Shown here: piece after piece, positions 44,186-52,559 of the stretch
Position numbering within the stretch: the first letter of the stretch is position 1
How the letters are laid out: the number at the start of each line of letters is the position of its first letter
NCBI RefSeq assembly: GCF_003602095.1
Contig: NZ_RAHH01000006.1
Location: 1-64,000 of the forward strand
DNA length: 64,000 nucleotides
From: Rahnella woolbedingensis
GTDB lineage: Bacteria > Pseudomonadota > Gammaproteobacteria > Enterobacterales > Enterobacteriaceae
Direction of reading: 5' to 3'
Notes under the pieces: generated by a model
Seen by the model: the letters and a program-made list of their open reading frames with translations, nothing else
Databases searched by the model: none
What the model was told of the DNA's origin: nothing
Position numbers and translations under genes: made by a program

Positions 44186-45532
44186 TTAGCGCTTTGAATA
44201 ACGGCGTGATGGTACTTCGGCCTGCTGACGGCAACGATTCGCCGCTTCTGCCTGATCGATTGGCAGGAAATGCCCGTATTTGAACTGACGGTAAACGGTT
44301 CCGAGCGGCCCGTTACGGTTTTTGGTCACGTTAATTTCAGCCAAGCCCTTGGCCGGGCTGTTTTCGTCGTATATCTCATCCCGGTAGAGCATCATGATCA
44401 GGTCCGCATCAGCCTCAATGTTTCCGGAGTCCTTCAGGTCGGCATTCACAGGCCGTTTGTTTGTGCGCTGTTCTACCCCGCGCGATAACTGGCTGAGGGC
44501 AACCACCGGCCGTCTGATACGTTTCGCCAGAGCCTTAAGTCCGCGCGACACTTCGCCTACTGCAATATCATGCCGCTGGCTGCTTGAGAGTTCGATAAGT
44601 CCGAGGTAGTCAACAAAGATGATCGCCAGTTCCGGATGCTCTAATGCGTGGCGTTCTGCTGACTCAGCGATTTGGTTCACGTCCAATGTGCTGGCATCAT
44701 CAATCCAAATTGGGCGCCCAGTCATGCTTTGAATGCCCATTCCGATCCGCGCCCAGTCTTCGTCATGTAATGCCCGTGGAGATTTCAATTTCGAGGTTGA
44801 GAATCCCCCCGCGCCAGCAACCTGACGTTCTGCAATCTGAGCACCAGACATCTCCATACTGAAAAATAAAGCCCCGCAACCCTGCTCGGTAATTTTGTCG
44901 ATGAGGTTTAAAGCGAATTCAGTTTTCCCCATCGAAGGTCTGGCGGCCAGCAGAATGAGGTCCGTTAAATCAAAACCACCCGTAAGCTGATCCAGTTCCT
45001 CAATCCCGGTGAGGATGGTGCGGCTTTCTTCGCGCCCTTCCATTCTTGATTCAAGTTTTTCAGCCATCCCGGATAGCAGTTCGTCAATGTGAACCGGTGC
45101 ACGGCTGTCATCGCTGAAACTCAGCCGCTGAATACCACTTTGCAGCTGCTTTATAGCTGCCATTTTTTCATCGGCATTACGGGCGGAATCGAACTTCTTC
45201 AAAGCGCCAGCCATCATTTCCTCTGCACCACGCAGGAAGTGATTACGCTTGACCATCTCGGCGTAGTGCTTCAGACCAGGCGCTGCCCACGCAAGACCTG
45301 ACGCTGCAACCGTAAGGGCCTCATAGCCCTCGCCCAGCGCGTCAGACACCAGGAAGGGATCGGTATTCTTCCCGTCTAAGGACTGGCGCTTGATTTCCAG
45401 ATAGATTTCGCGGTACTGCCGGATAGAGAAAGCATCTGCAGGTAGCAATCCAAATACCTCAAAAACTGTCGCGTCGAGCTGGCGCAGCAGCAATCCGCCG
45501 ATTACGGCTTGCTCGGCTTCTTCGTAAGTCAT
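44186..45532 (-). CDS. Replicative helicase, DnaB family
   Basis: 448 residues. Helical N-terminal domain to about 105, then RecA-like ATPase with Walker A ARPSMGKTEF near 202, Walker B IIFVDYLGL near 310, and arginine-finger motif near 405 (NVTKNRNGPLGT). ATGA overlap with the loader gene. With it, the phage replicates independently of host DnaB. Confidence 0.95.
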   Translation of the reverse strand: MTYEEAEQAVIGGLLLRQLDATVFEVFGLLPADAFSIRQYREIYLEIKRQSLDGKNTDPFLVSDALGEGYEALTVAASGLAWAAPGLKHYAEMVKRNHFLRGAEEMMAGALKKFDSARNADEKMAAIKQLQSGIQRLSFSDDSRAPVHIDELLSGMAEKLESRMEGREESRTILTGIEELDQLTGGFDLTDLILLAARPSMGKTEFALNLIDKITEQGCGALFFSMEMSGAQIAERQVAGAGGFSTSKLKSPRALHDEDWARIGMGIQSMTGRPIWIDDASTLDVNQIAESAERHALEHPELAIIFVDYLGLIELSSSQRHDIAVGEVSRGLKALAKRIRRPVVALSQLSRGVEQRTNKRPVNADLKDSGNIEADADLIMMLYRDEIYDENSPAKGLAEINVTKNRNGPLGTVYRQFKYGHFLPIDQAEAANRCRQQAEVPSRRYSKR

Positions 45533-46410
45533 GCTTTCACTCCAGACTGACGATAACTATCCCAGTTGAACGCCAGCACCGAACCGCCGCCTTCGCTCAT
45601 TCTGTCAGTCAGTCGCTCGCCAATAGATTCCGACAATTGGGGCATGGTCAAATTGCTAATCAGAATGGTCGGCAACATGTTTTCGTAACGATCATTGATA
45701 ATCTGGAACAGAATGATTTTTTCAGCATCAGAGCCGTACTGCACACCCACTTCATCGATGATCAGCAATCCCAGCGATGCGTAATAATCAATAACATCAG
45801 CTTCAGTACGTTCGGCGTTCTTACCCCATGTGCTTTTCACAGCGCGGATAATGCGCATAACATCGGTCAGGCGGACTGACTCCTGATGCTGACGGATAAC
45901 TTCCTTCGCCAAAGCCACGGCCAGATGATTTTTCCCGGTACCGCATTTGCCAATCAGGATTAGGCCGGTTCCCTTTTTGGAAAGCTCAGGGAAGGATTTC
46001 GCGTAGCTCTGGCAGGCGTTTAAATTAGTTCTGGCCGCTTTGTTGACCACTTCGTAGTTGCTGAATTCGCAGTGCTGAAAACGCGGAGTAATGCCTGCAT
46101 CATCCATCAGGCGATCGACCAGCAACTGTTTCTGCTCGTTTTTGACTGCCTCGATTTCATCCACAACACAGTCCGGACAGCGCGACTCCAGCGTGTGAAG
46201 TCGACCGCGCACTTCCTGAGATAAAACCGTCTGGTTAAAATCACCGTGGAGCTCACATGTCACCGTTTTTTTCTCATGTCCGGTGTACCAACGGTTATCA
46301 GTCGAAATAACACCGTTCGCGAGTTCCAATGTCGAATCCAGCTCACGCAGGCGAGCGGACAGGTCGCTTATTTTGGTCTGATACTGGTTCTGGAAATAAA
46401 AATTGCTCAT
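45529..46410 (-). CDS. DnaC-like helicase loader / ATP-binding protein
   Basis: 293 residues: N-terminal coiled-coil, a CPDC half zinc motif near 78 and an AAA+ domain with Walker A IGKCGTGKNH near 151 and Walker B LLIIDEVG near 212. Analogue of lambda P/DnaC; loads the helicase. Overlaps dnaB by four bases. Confidence 0.92.
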   Translation of the reverse strand: MSNFYFQNQYQTKISDLSARLRELDSTLELANGVISTDNRWYTGHEKKTVTCELHGDFNQTVLSQEVRGRLHTLESRCPDCVVDEIEAVKNEQKQLLVDRLMDDAGITPRFQHCEFSNYEVVNKAARTNLNACQSYAKSFPELSKKGTGLILIGKCGTGKNHLAVALAKEVIRQHQESVRLTDVMRIIRAVKSTWGKNAERTEADVIDYYASLGLLIIDEVGVQYGSDAEKIILFQIINDRYENMLPTILISNLTMPQLSESIGERLTDRMSEGGGSVLAFNWDSYRQSGVKA

Positions 46411-46418
46411 GTTCGCTC

Positions 46419-47225
46419 CTAAAAATTAATCTGTGAATCGCCGTAATCACGGTTATCAAAGCCGCTGTGGGTATTGGTTCGACCAGCACGTAGCGACTGA
46501 CCGGCCACAATCCATGTATTTTCGAATTCACGGGCTTTACCGAAAAACCGTTGCCCCTGCATCACGAACGTGGTGCCCGTCTGTCCCTTGGCCTGGCAGA
46601 ACGTGGCATAGCGGATTACGCCTGCCAGCATTGCTTCGGGATCAATGCCTTCACGTACCCGGGCATTCCATGCGCTGTATGCGGAGTTTTTGGGATTGCT
46701 GCCCTCTCGGGCCGGATATACCTTCCACGCCTTTTCGAATTCTTCTGGATAAGCGTATTTATTTTTCTTGGCAGGTGGTTCATCGCCAGATGCTCCAATT
46801 GTTTTAGGTTCACTGACTGGTTCATTGACTGATTCAAAAGAGTGACTGATTCTGGGTGAATCTCCTGCACCACCCCCTAGTGAATCTCCTGCACCATATG
46901 GTGAACGTGCTGCACTAAGTAGTGAATCTCCTGCACCACCCCCTAGTGAATCTCCTGCACCATCTAAAGTCAGGTAATAAAGATTGCTGGAATTCCCTTT
47001 TACACCGGGACGCAGTTCTTTTTTCAGCAGACCAAGTTCGCAAAGGGAGTCGATGTGATTGATGACAGAGCGGCGGCTTATCTCACACTGATCGGCGATG
47101 TGCTGAAGGCTCGGCCAACATTCGCCTTTGTCACTGGCGTTATCAGCCAGCTTAAGCAGGACGAGCTTGCGCAGCGGGTTACCGACCCTGATTTTCATTG
47201 CCTGAACCATCAGCCCCATACTCAT
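46419..47225 (-). CDS. O-like replication initiator with winged helix
   Basis: 268 residues from ATG 47225 (MSMGLMVQAMKIRVGNPLRK), which overlaps the stop of the antirepressor by ATGA; the longer ORF is thus not used. Winged-helix N-terminus (SLQHIADQCEISRRSVINHI). The middle has repeats of Gly-Ala-Gly-Asp-Ser that coincide with the DNA iterons at 46856-46962. C-terminus resembles O-like proteins (FEKAWKVYPAREGSNPKNSA). Confidence 0.88.
   Translation of the reverse strand: MSMGLMVQAMKIRVGNPLRKLVLLKLADNASDKGECWPSLQHIADQCEISRRSVINHIDSLCELGLLKKELRPGVKGNSSNLYYLTLDGAGDSLGGGAGDSLLSAARSPYGAGDSLGGGAGDSPRISHSFESVNEPVSEPKTIGASGDEPPAKKNKYAYPEEFEKAWKVYPAREGSNPKNSAYSAWNARVREGIDPEAMLAGVIRYATFCQAKGQTGTTFVMQGQRFFGKAREFENTWIVAGQSLRAGRTNTHSGFDNRDYGDSQINF
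46856..46962. repeat. Phage replication origin: five iterons within the initiator gene
   Basis: 17-bp repeat GTGAATCTCCTGCACCA at 46856, 46880, 46922 and 46946, with a diverged copy (GTGAACGTGCTGCACTA) at 46901. Spacing 24, 21, 21, 24 is symmetrical about the middle copy. This matches the lambda-type organisation where the initiator binds repeats in its own gene. AT-rich flanks lie at the 46800-46850 side. Confidence 0.85.
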
Positions 47226-48049
47226 GCCGCACCTGCCAAATCTGTATCGTGGGAATATTTGCCGTCCCAGCTTTTTTTCATGGGCAGGTTGCCCTTGAGG
47301 TAATGGCGATAAAGCCAAACGGCTCCCTTACGCAACAGGATAGGCTTCCATGTATCGAAGCTTTCCGTATCACAAGGATCCACGCGGTTGTGTCTTTCGC
47401 GAAGGTACAAATCACGGGCGTAGGACTTCACGCGCCAGCTGGCATTACGTGAATCCGGGCGTTCGTCGTAAAGCCATTCATTCTTTTCCAGGAAGGCATT
47501 AACCTGGCTGACATTTACGCCATTAAGCTGTTTGCAGAACTGGAAGGGAGTCATGCCCGGCTGAAACAGGTTTTCCAGATGAGAAATGTATTTGGCCTGA
47601 CGCTGGACATAACCTTCTGAAATGCGACGCTGTTCGCGTTCATCTGCCCACGCGCGCGCCGCGGCTACCTCATCAGAAAAATCAGGCATTGCCGAAACTG
47701 GCTCCAGACCATAAGAACCTGTGGCACGAATGGATGGCAGTACATCGGCGGTGATCCAGCGCTTGAAACGTTTTGCCTGTGGTTTACGACTTTTGAGTAT
47801 CAGTGTGTATAAACCGGATTCATTGACCAACAGTGGTTTGCGCCCCGAACCGGAATACTGTTCCTGTTCGCATTTATCTTCGTCATCAACTGCCAGTAGC
47901 GCTTTATGGGTATGGGAAAGTCCCAACGCTTCGCAGACATCCACCGCGAAAAACCACGGAGAACTATCGATCCGCACTGTGCGCACCGATGCCAGCAATT
48001 CACCCGCATCAGATTTGAAGTCGAAAGTTTTGATTGCACTATTCATCAC
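47222..48049 (-). CDS. BRO-N domain antirepressor
   Basis: 275 residues. BRO-type N-terminal region (about 8-110) with WFFAVDVCEALGLSHTHKAL and SGLYTLILKSRKPQAKRFKRW; the C-terminal half has a KilA/antirepressor-type HTH (PFQFCKQLNGVNVSQVNAFL). Phage antirepressors bind or compete with CI, helping lytic switch. It lies directly after the Cro-like gene. Confidence 0.88.
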   Translation of the reverse strand: MMNSAIKTFDFKSDAGELLASVRTVRIDSSPWFFAVDVCEALGLSHTHKALLAVDDEDKCEQEQYSGSGRKPLLVNESGLYTLILKSRKPQAKRFKRWITADVLPSIRATGSYGLEPVSAMPDFSDEVAAARAWADEREQRRISEGYVQRQAKYISHLENLFQPGMTPFQFCKQLNGVNVSQVNAFLEKNEWLYDERPDSRNASWRVKSYARDLYLRERHNRVDPCDTESFDTWKPILLRKGAVWLYRHYLKGNLPMKKSWDGKYSHDTDLAGAA

Positions 48050-48075
48050 AGATTTCCTACTGATTTTCGTCTGAA

Positions 48076-48282
48076 CTAGGCATGGTCTTTGATGCCGTTT
48101 AAAAGCCAGTGCGGCGAACAGTTAAGAGCCTCCGATATTTCAAGGAGATGGCGGGGGCGATGAGATGTCCCTGCCTCAATCCTCTGAATTGTCTGTTGTT
48201 TAATTCCGGCCATAATTGCCAGTTGCTTTTGCGTCAGCCCCAACTTCAATCGCCGTTCTTTCAAGCGGTTCGAAATAGTCAT
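48076..48282 (-). CDS. Cro-like repressor
   Basis: 68-residue HTH_XRE protein from ATG 48282 (MTISNRLKERRLKLGLTQKQ). HTH: TQKQLAIMAGIKQQTIQRIE. Divergent to CI, from the shared operator region. Starts the right early operon. An upstream in-frame start at 48324 is rejected, as it lies in operator DNA. Confidence 0.88.
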   Translation of the reverse strand: MTISNRLKERRLKLGLTQKQLAIMAGIKQQTIQRIEAGTSHRPRHLLEISEALNCSPHWLLNGIKDHA

Positions 48283-48297
48283 GTAACAATCCCCATA

Positions 48298-48365
48298 TAC
48301 AACGTTTGTAGTATTTGAGTACACATTTCGTTGTTTGTCAATTACAATGATTGTTGTATGCTGTT
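48298..48365. promoter_or_regulatory. CI/Cro operator-promoter region (PR and PRM)
   Basis: PR on the minus strand: TTGACA (48341-48336), 17 bases, TCAAAT (48318-48313). PRM on the plus strand: TTGTCA (48335-48340), 16 bases, TATGCT (48357-48362). Operator-like sites: TACAACGTTTGTA (48298-48310, perfect 13-bp palindrome), CATTTCGTTGT (48324-48334) and TACAATGATTGTT (48343-48355). CATTTCGTTGT recurs inverted at 49219-49229 in the left promoter. Confidence 0.78.
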
Positions 48366-48392
48366 TGGGACAAATTTATGTGGGGTGTTAAA

Positions 48393-49025
48393 ATGCAATT
48401 GGCAGACAGGATCAAGAAGCGTCGGCTAGAACTGGGACTGACTCAAGTTGAGTTAGCCGAACTTACTGGTACAACCCAGCAAGGAATAGTGTCCGTTGAA
48501 TCAGGAAGAACAAAAAGGCCACGCTACCTACATGAATTAGCCAAGGCACTTCAGTGCGATCCTGAGTACCTAATTTCTGGTAGAGAAGCTGGAAATGTTT
48601 CCTTTGCCGGAAGCTATGTCCCTGGTCAACGATACCCAGTTTTAAGTAAGGTTCAGGCTGGTTGCTGGAACGAAGCTATTGAAGCCTATACACTGAAAGA
48701 CATAGATTTATGGTTGGAATCTGATGCACATATCCAAGGAGATGCCTTCTGGCTTGAAGTAGATGGTGACTCAATGACAGCCCCAGTTGGCTTGAGCATT
48801 CCCGAAGGTACGTTTGTCTTATTTGATACTGGCCGAGAGCCTGCTAACGGAAATTTGGTTATTGCGAAACTAACTGATTCTAACGAAGCTACATTCAAAA
48901 AATTAATAATCGACAGTGGTCAACGCTATCTTAAAGGCCTTAACCCGGCATGGCCTTTAGTACCAATCAACGGGAATTGTAAGATCATTGGCGTAGCTGT
49001 AGAAACCAAATTGCGACTCCTTTAA
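48393..49025 (+). CDS. CI-like repressor with S24 peptidase domain
   Basis: 210 residues. N-terminal HTH_XRE (TQVELAELTGTTQQGIVSVE), linker with the Ala89-Gly90 self-cleavage site (KVQAGCW), catalytic Ser127 (DGDSM) and Lys159 (VIAKL). Maintains lysogeny; RecA-stimulated self-cleavage on DNA damage would induce the phage. The start at 48393 follows GGGGTG; in-frame alternatives at 48378 and 48351 are less good. Its HTH is close to that of the Cro-like protein. Confidence 0.95.
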   Translation: MQLADRIKKRRLELGLTQVELAELTGTTQQGIVSVESGRTKRPRYLHELAKALQCDPEYLISGREAGNVSFAGSYVPGQRYPVLSKVQAGCWNEAIEAYTLKDIDLWLESDAHIQGDAFWLEVDGDSMTAPVGLSIPEGTFVLFDTGREPANGNLVIAKLTDSNEATFKKLIIDSGQRYLKGLNPAWPLVPINGNCKIIGVAVETKLRLL

Positions 49026-49054
49026 AACTGAATTTGCAGTAAAACTAAAACATA

Positions 49055-49078
49055 AGCTCCCTATCTGGGGGCTTTTTT
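49055..49078 (+). terminator. Terminator after the CI-like repressor
   Basis: GCTCCC-TATCT-GGGGGC followed by six T, 30 bases after the stop. Confidence 0.88.
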
Positions 49079-49208
49079 ATTGGTTATTTTCCAGCCATTC
49101 AAGCTAATCAACCCCTAACCTACGCCCTAAAACACCTCTCATTGAAATTAATTAATGTTTAAATACAATGGATTATATTAATTACAACAAATAAAACTAC
49201 GTTCGTTG

Positions 49209-49237
49209 TTTACATAATACAACGAAATGAGTATTCT
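49209..49237 (+). promoter_or_regulatory. Left early promoter PL with CI operator sites
   Basis: TTTACA (49209-49214), 17-base spacer, TATTCT (49232-49237). The spacer includes ACAACGAAATG, the inverse of the site at 48324-48334. Drives the plus-strand early operon toward int; repressed by CI. Confidence 0.75.
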
Positions 49238-49267
49238 CATTTCAACGGCATTGAACGGAGCGTAGAT

Positions 49268-49594
49268 ATGGCACATCAAGTTTATGACTTAATAGAATGC
49301 GAGTCTTTTTCACTTCGCATTTCATCTGGTGAATACCAGTCATTTATGGTTGTCGATAATAAAAAACTATTTCATCATTTTCGAAAAACTAACGAGGACT
49401 TCAAATACAGATTAGTAACACACCTGTGCTTTGATTCTCCTATCTTCGCAATTTATAAGAAAGCGGGTGATTTTGAGATACTTGTCTGCGCTTTCTCAGA
49501 AGCTAAAGAAATAAATAGTGAAGCTAAAGAAATTATCAAAAAATCTGAAAAACTCAGAATGTCATTCCAGGGTCTTATGGAGTATTCAAAATGA
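49268..49594 (+). CDS. First early-left gene, unknown
   Basis: 108 residues, no family recognised. Contains alternating strands (SFMVVDNKKLFHHFRK, IFAIYKKAGDFEILVCAF) then a charged helix. No signal peptide or membrane segment. AT-rich compared with late genes. First gene after PL, a position that in lambdoid phages holds host-takeover or N-type genes. Its stop overlaps the next ATG. Confidence 0.7.
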   Translation: MAHQVYDLIECESFSLRISSGEYQSFMVVDNKKLFHHFRKTNEDFKYRLVTHLCFDSPIFAIYKKAGDFEILVCAFSEAKEINSEAKEIIKKSEKLRMSFQGLMEYSK

Positions 49595-49899
49595 TAAATA
49601 TTGCAGACCTGATTATTGATACTGATGGAAAAAAACTAACAACTTCTGAGTATCAAAAAATAGCAAACAATGCTGCTGCAGGGATTGATTATGTGCTTTG
49701 CGGAATGAAATCAATTGGCTCCCTGATGTTTTGGGCGGCTGGCAACAGTGATTACGACGGTCAAATGGTAAAAGTTGATATGCAGAATTTAGGTATGCTC
49801 ATTGAAGCCAACGCTAAGTTCTTAGAAAGAATGCTCGAAGTCGAATCCAGTGCCTTGTACAACCTGAAAGAAGGAAAAACAGATGATAACGAACAGTAA
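49591..49899 (+). CDS. Early-left gene, unknown
   Basis: 102 residues; starts MINIADLIIDTDGKKLTTSE, with a helical middle (NAAAGIDYVLCGMKSIGSLM) and a charged C-terminus. No family recognised. Overlaps neighbours at both ends (ATGA; then 17 bases). Confidence 0.7.
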   Translation: MINIADLIIDTDGKKLTTSEYQKIANNAAAGIDYVLCGMKSIGSLMFWAAGNSDYDGQMVKVDMQNLGMLIEANAKFLERMLEVESSALYNLKEGKTDDNEQ

Positions 49900-50173
49900 T
49901 TATTCGGCTCTGGGTTCAACGCCCGTTAAAGCCCAGAGCCTGACCTTAAAACAAACCTGCGCCAGCGGATTAGTTAATAAGGCTGATGCTGATATTAGCA
50001 CAAGTATATTTCTGTTTGCATCGGTTAAGCGTTCTGATTCGAAGGCAAAGCCCGTCATGATCCGCATCCAGGCATTCTCTGAGCATGAAGCTCGTCGGGA
50101 ACTGGTTCAGGATTACATCCTGTCTTTAGCGGCCCGCCTGCCAAATAAGGAGTTCGCTAATGTCGCAAATTGA
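49883..50173 (+). CDS. Small early protein, possible Icd-like host division inhibitor
   Basis: 96 residues. The segment VKRSDSKAKPVMIRIQAFSE with HEARRELVQDYILSLAARLP resembles phage Icd-like proteins (basic-aromatic core, Glu-Ala-Arg-Arg helix, Ala-Ala-Arg-Leu-Pro end). These interfere with host division. Resemblance is short, so function is tentative. Confidence 0.6.
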   Translation: MITNSNYSALGSTPVKAQSLTLKQTCASGLVNKADADISTSIFLFASVKRSDSKAKPVMIRIQAFSEHEARRELVQDYILSLAARLPNKEFANVAN

Positions 50174-50330
50174 TTGCTTAGCAGCTGAGGATGCACTTGA
50201 GAAAATAAAAGCTCTTGCAACCGCAGCTGGATATCTTAATAACAGTGCCGAGCAACTTAATTTGATGCTTGGCATTCTAGAGGTTATTTCACAAGCTGCT
50301 GCTGAGGGGTTAAAGAAACATGTCGCGTGA
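50160..50330 (+). CDS. 56-residue early ORF
   Basis: Starts at ATG 50160 inside the end of the previous gene and ends at TGA 50328-50330 inside the start of the next one. Encodes an acidic helical peptide starting MSQIDCLAAEDALEKIKALA and ending LKKHVA. AAGGAG precedes the start (50146-50151). Ribosome-binding site, overlaps and helix-forming composition support a real gene; function unknown. Confidence 0.7.
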   Translation: MSQIDCLAAEDALEKIKALATAAGYLNNSAEQLNLMLGILEVISQAAAEGLKKHVA

Positions 50331-50517
50331 TATCACTTTAGAACAAGCCGCTGAGCGAGCCTCTCAAGCTGAAGTAATTCTAATGATGTTGGAGAGTTAT
50401 CCGCATCAATTAGAAGACAGTGAATTACTGGCGATTGTTTCTTTATTGAAGCGCCTTACAGGTAATGTAGCTGCATGGTTGATTGAGGAGAATGCTATGC
50501 AAGTGGTGAAAAAATGA
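50320..50517 (+). CDS. Small early helical protein, unknown
   Basis: 65 residues; MSRDITLEQAAERASQAEVI and LLAIVSLLKRLTGNVAAWLI suggest a helical hairpin. Overlaps 56-residue gene upstream and the next gene downstream (ATGA). Function unknown. Confidence 0.65.
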   Translation: MSRDITLEQAAERASQAEVILMMLESYPHQLEDSELLAIVSLLKRLTGNVAAWLIEENAMQVVKK

Positions 50518-50870
50518 TTGCTCTTTCATCCGTTCAAATGAAGCCAAAGCGTAATACGGTGATTACGTTCCCTCACGATGCAAAAGGAAGGCTAATTGCA
50601 ATAATGCCCGACGACACAATGACCGGAGAAATTGAATGTCGTTCGACTATTATTATTGACAATAAGAATCAGAAGTATTTAGAAGATGGAGTTTTCGCTT
50701 TCTACATCGACGGTATATTTATGGTTAAGCGTCTTCAATTTTTACCTGATGCTATTTTGGTTATACCAAATAACAAACATTATCAAAATTGGAAAATTGA
50801 ACCATTAGATAAATGCGAACTAGTAATTATTGGCCGAGTGGTTATCAGCCTGTCAGAAAGAGCGCATTAA
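50514..50870 (+). CDS. Headless S24-like protein (LexA/CI C-terminal domain without HTH)
   Basis: 118 residues covering only the repressor C-terminal domain: AIMPDDTMTGEI (where DDSM/GDSM is normally seen, Ser replaced by Thr35), GVFAFYIDGIFMVKRL with Lys72 retained, and WKIEPLDKCELVIIGRVV at the end. There is no DNA-binding part and no Ala-Gly cleavage site. It may pair with the CI C-terminal domain or bind RecA-like partners (inference). Early-left operon. Confidence 0.75.
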   Translation: MIALSSVQMKPKRNTVITFPHDAKGRLIAIMPDDTMTGEIECRSTIIIDNKNQKYLEDGVFAFYIDGIFMVKRLQFLPDAILVIPNNKHYQNWKIEPLDKCELVIIGRVVISLSERAH

Positions 50871-50980
50871 TATATAGAACCACTGAATACACAAAGCAGC
50901 ATTGAGAAAATACGAAATTTAAATACGGCCTAACGGTCGGGGAAATCCGCATCCTAAAAGCCAGCATCGGAGTATTAGCG

Positions 50981-51361
50981 ATGAGTATTAACGAAAAAGT
51001 ATCACCACAGCAAAAGATTGAACGATATCGCCAGCGCCAGGCTGCTGCGCGTTATGAAGCAATGATCCAGAAAACTGGGAGCAACTGCGTTCTGGTGAAT
51101 CTTCCCGACGGGACTTTAGCGACTGTTGAGTTAAGTCAGCAGTCACTTCAGGACGCGCTCAAGTATTTCGAAGGCGTGGCTTATGGCGAATACAGCCGGG
51201 CAGAAGCCGAAGAACTAATCATCAAACTCTACAGCAGTAATTTAACCAAACACGGCGACAAGCTCACCGAAGCTGGAAACGCATTCATGAACGACCTGAT
51301 CAAACAGACCGTGATGATGGCGAAAGAGCAAGGCCTTGGCGGCGAACAAACAATCCATTAA
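50981..51361 (+). CDS. Early phage protein, unknown
   Basis: 126 residues; begins with a charged coiled-coil (SPQQKIERYRQRQAAARYEA), middle LVNLPDGTLATVELSQQSL, C-terminal helix. Preceded by GGAG (50969-50972). Unknown. Spaced 10 bases from the next gene. Confidence 0.7.
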   Translation: MSINEKVSPQQKIERYRQRQAAARYEAMIQKTGSNCVLVNLPDGTLATVELSQQSLQDALKYFEGVAYGEYSRAEAEELIIKLYSSNLTKHGDKLTEAGNAFMNDLIKQTVMMAKEQGLGGEQTIH

Positions 51362-51370
51362 GGAGACGCA

Positions 51371-51757
51371 ATGAAACTGGTACCTAAGAAAGAACGTGCG
51401 ATTGATGAATCCTTCAAAATTGTGCAATCCCCTGTGTTCGTCGTGACACGTCACGGCTGGCGTAAGCGCTGCCTGAGTCGTAGCGCAGCACTTAACAACC
51501 TTGCGCATTACATGGTGACAAAGACATTTCGCCGCTCGGGCTGGCCTACGCATGAAGATGACACACCAGTTATACGCGATGGTGTTCTGATCCACCAAAT
51601 GGGTGAACACACCGCTTCTTATTTCGCTGCTCACTACCGCTGCATTCGCCGTATTCGTTTGCTATTGGCTCGAAAACTGGCAATCGCAAAGTGGCAAGAG
51701 AAGCATGAAGAAATGAAACAGCAGTACGCCGAACTGCTCAGCAACAAACCTTTTTAA
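51371..51757 (+). CDS. Early phage protein, basic, unknown
   Basis: 128 residues, Arg/Lys/His rich (RHGWRKRCLSRSAALNNL, FRRSGWPTHEDD, CIRRIRLLLARKLAI), perhaps nucleic-acid-binding. AAGGAG before the start. Unknown family. Confidence 0.7.
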   Translation: MKLVPKKERAIDESFKIVQSPVFVVTRHGWRKRCLSRSAALNNLAHYMVTKTFRRSGWPTHEDDTPVIRDGVLIHQMGEHTASYFAAHYRCIRRIRLLLARKLAIAKWQEKHEEMKQQYAELLSNKPF

Positions 51758-51768
51758 GGGGAAAGATC

Positions 51769-52194
51769 ATGACTTCCAATGCAAGGTCCCCGGCACAACG
51801 CCGGGATATCAAGGCGCTTCATGAAAGAGCTTTAATTCAAGTGGCTGACGCTTATCTCTTTCACTTAATCAGCATCCATCGACGCCCCGTCTATCGACAT
51901 CGCTTTGGTGACATCTTCCTGAATCAGCCCTCAATTATCGGGTTCCTGGATTCCCACTTGGAGGACTCTGGTCGTACTACAGAGCAACGATGGAACTGGT
52001 ATGTGCATATCCTGGATTTTGAAGCGATGTTAGCTGAGAAAAAAGGCGGGTTTATTCATTGGGGGAACTTACCAACATTGAAGCAAAGGGGGATTCGGTG
52101 GATTGATTGCTGTTTCGACCAGTTGGGCGACATGGTTCAAGAATTGGGCTGGGAAGCTGCGATGAAACTCTGCAATCAGGAGGGCAGACGATGA
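51769..52194 (+). CDS. Early phage protein, unknown
   Basis: 141 residues with many aromatic residues (HRFGDIFLNQPSIIGFLDSH, RWNWYVHILDFEAM). No family recognised. Good ribosome-binding site (AAGGGGAAAG). Overlaps next gene by ATGA. Confidence 0.7.
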   Translation: MTSNARSPAQRRDIKALHERALIQVADAYLFHLISIHRRPVYRHRFGDIFLNQPSIIGFLDSHLEDSGRTTEQRWNWYVHILDFEAMLAEKKGGFIHWGNLPTLKQRGIRWIDCCFDQLGDMVQELGWEAAMKLCNQEGRR

Positions 52195-52559
52195 AAAATC
52201 CACACGTAAAATTTGAAGAACTCATTACCATTGCGGACCATCTTGCGGCGCTCATTAATGCTGAAGATTCGATCATTGATATCGAGCGCCAGCTGAAGGC
52301 TTCTATCGACAATGATTCTGGATGGCGTAACCGCGCAAACCATGCGCTTGCGTCATGGAAAGGGACGCGTAGGAGCATTACGGCTCGCCTTGCTCTTCTC
52401 CGTCAGCGAGAGAAAGAAGCTAATCAGCAAAGCCGTGAAAAACATGGAGAGTTTTTGATTGAGGAAATGAAGCGCTACATACCACGCGTGGCATTCATGG
52501 CGTGTGACCATCGCGCAAAGCTCCGAATGGAGGCTCTGAAATCGGAGGCTCCTAATTGA
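52191..52559 (+). CDS. Early phage protein, helical, unknown
   Basis: 122 residues from ATG 52191 (MKNPHVKFEELITIADHLAA), which overlaps the previous stop; a longer ORF start at 52107 lies inside that gene. Helical, charged, with SITARLALLRQREKEANQQS. Function unknown. Confidence 0.72.
   Translation: MKNPHVKFEELITIADHLAALINAEDSIIDIERQLKASIDNDSGWRNRANHALASWKGTRRSITARLALLRQREKEANQQSREKHGEFLIEEMKRYIPRVAFMACDHRAKLRMEALKSEAPN

Noticed and set aside
46856-46962. CRISPR array
   Set aside because: Repeat length 17, spacers of 4-7 bases, in frame with the initiator gene; iterons fit far better.
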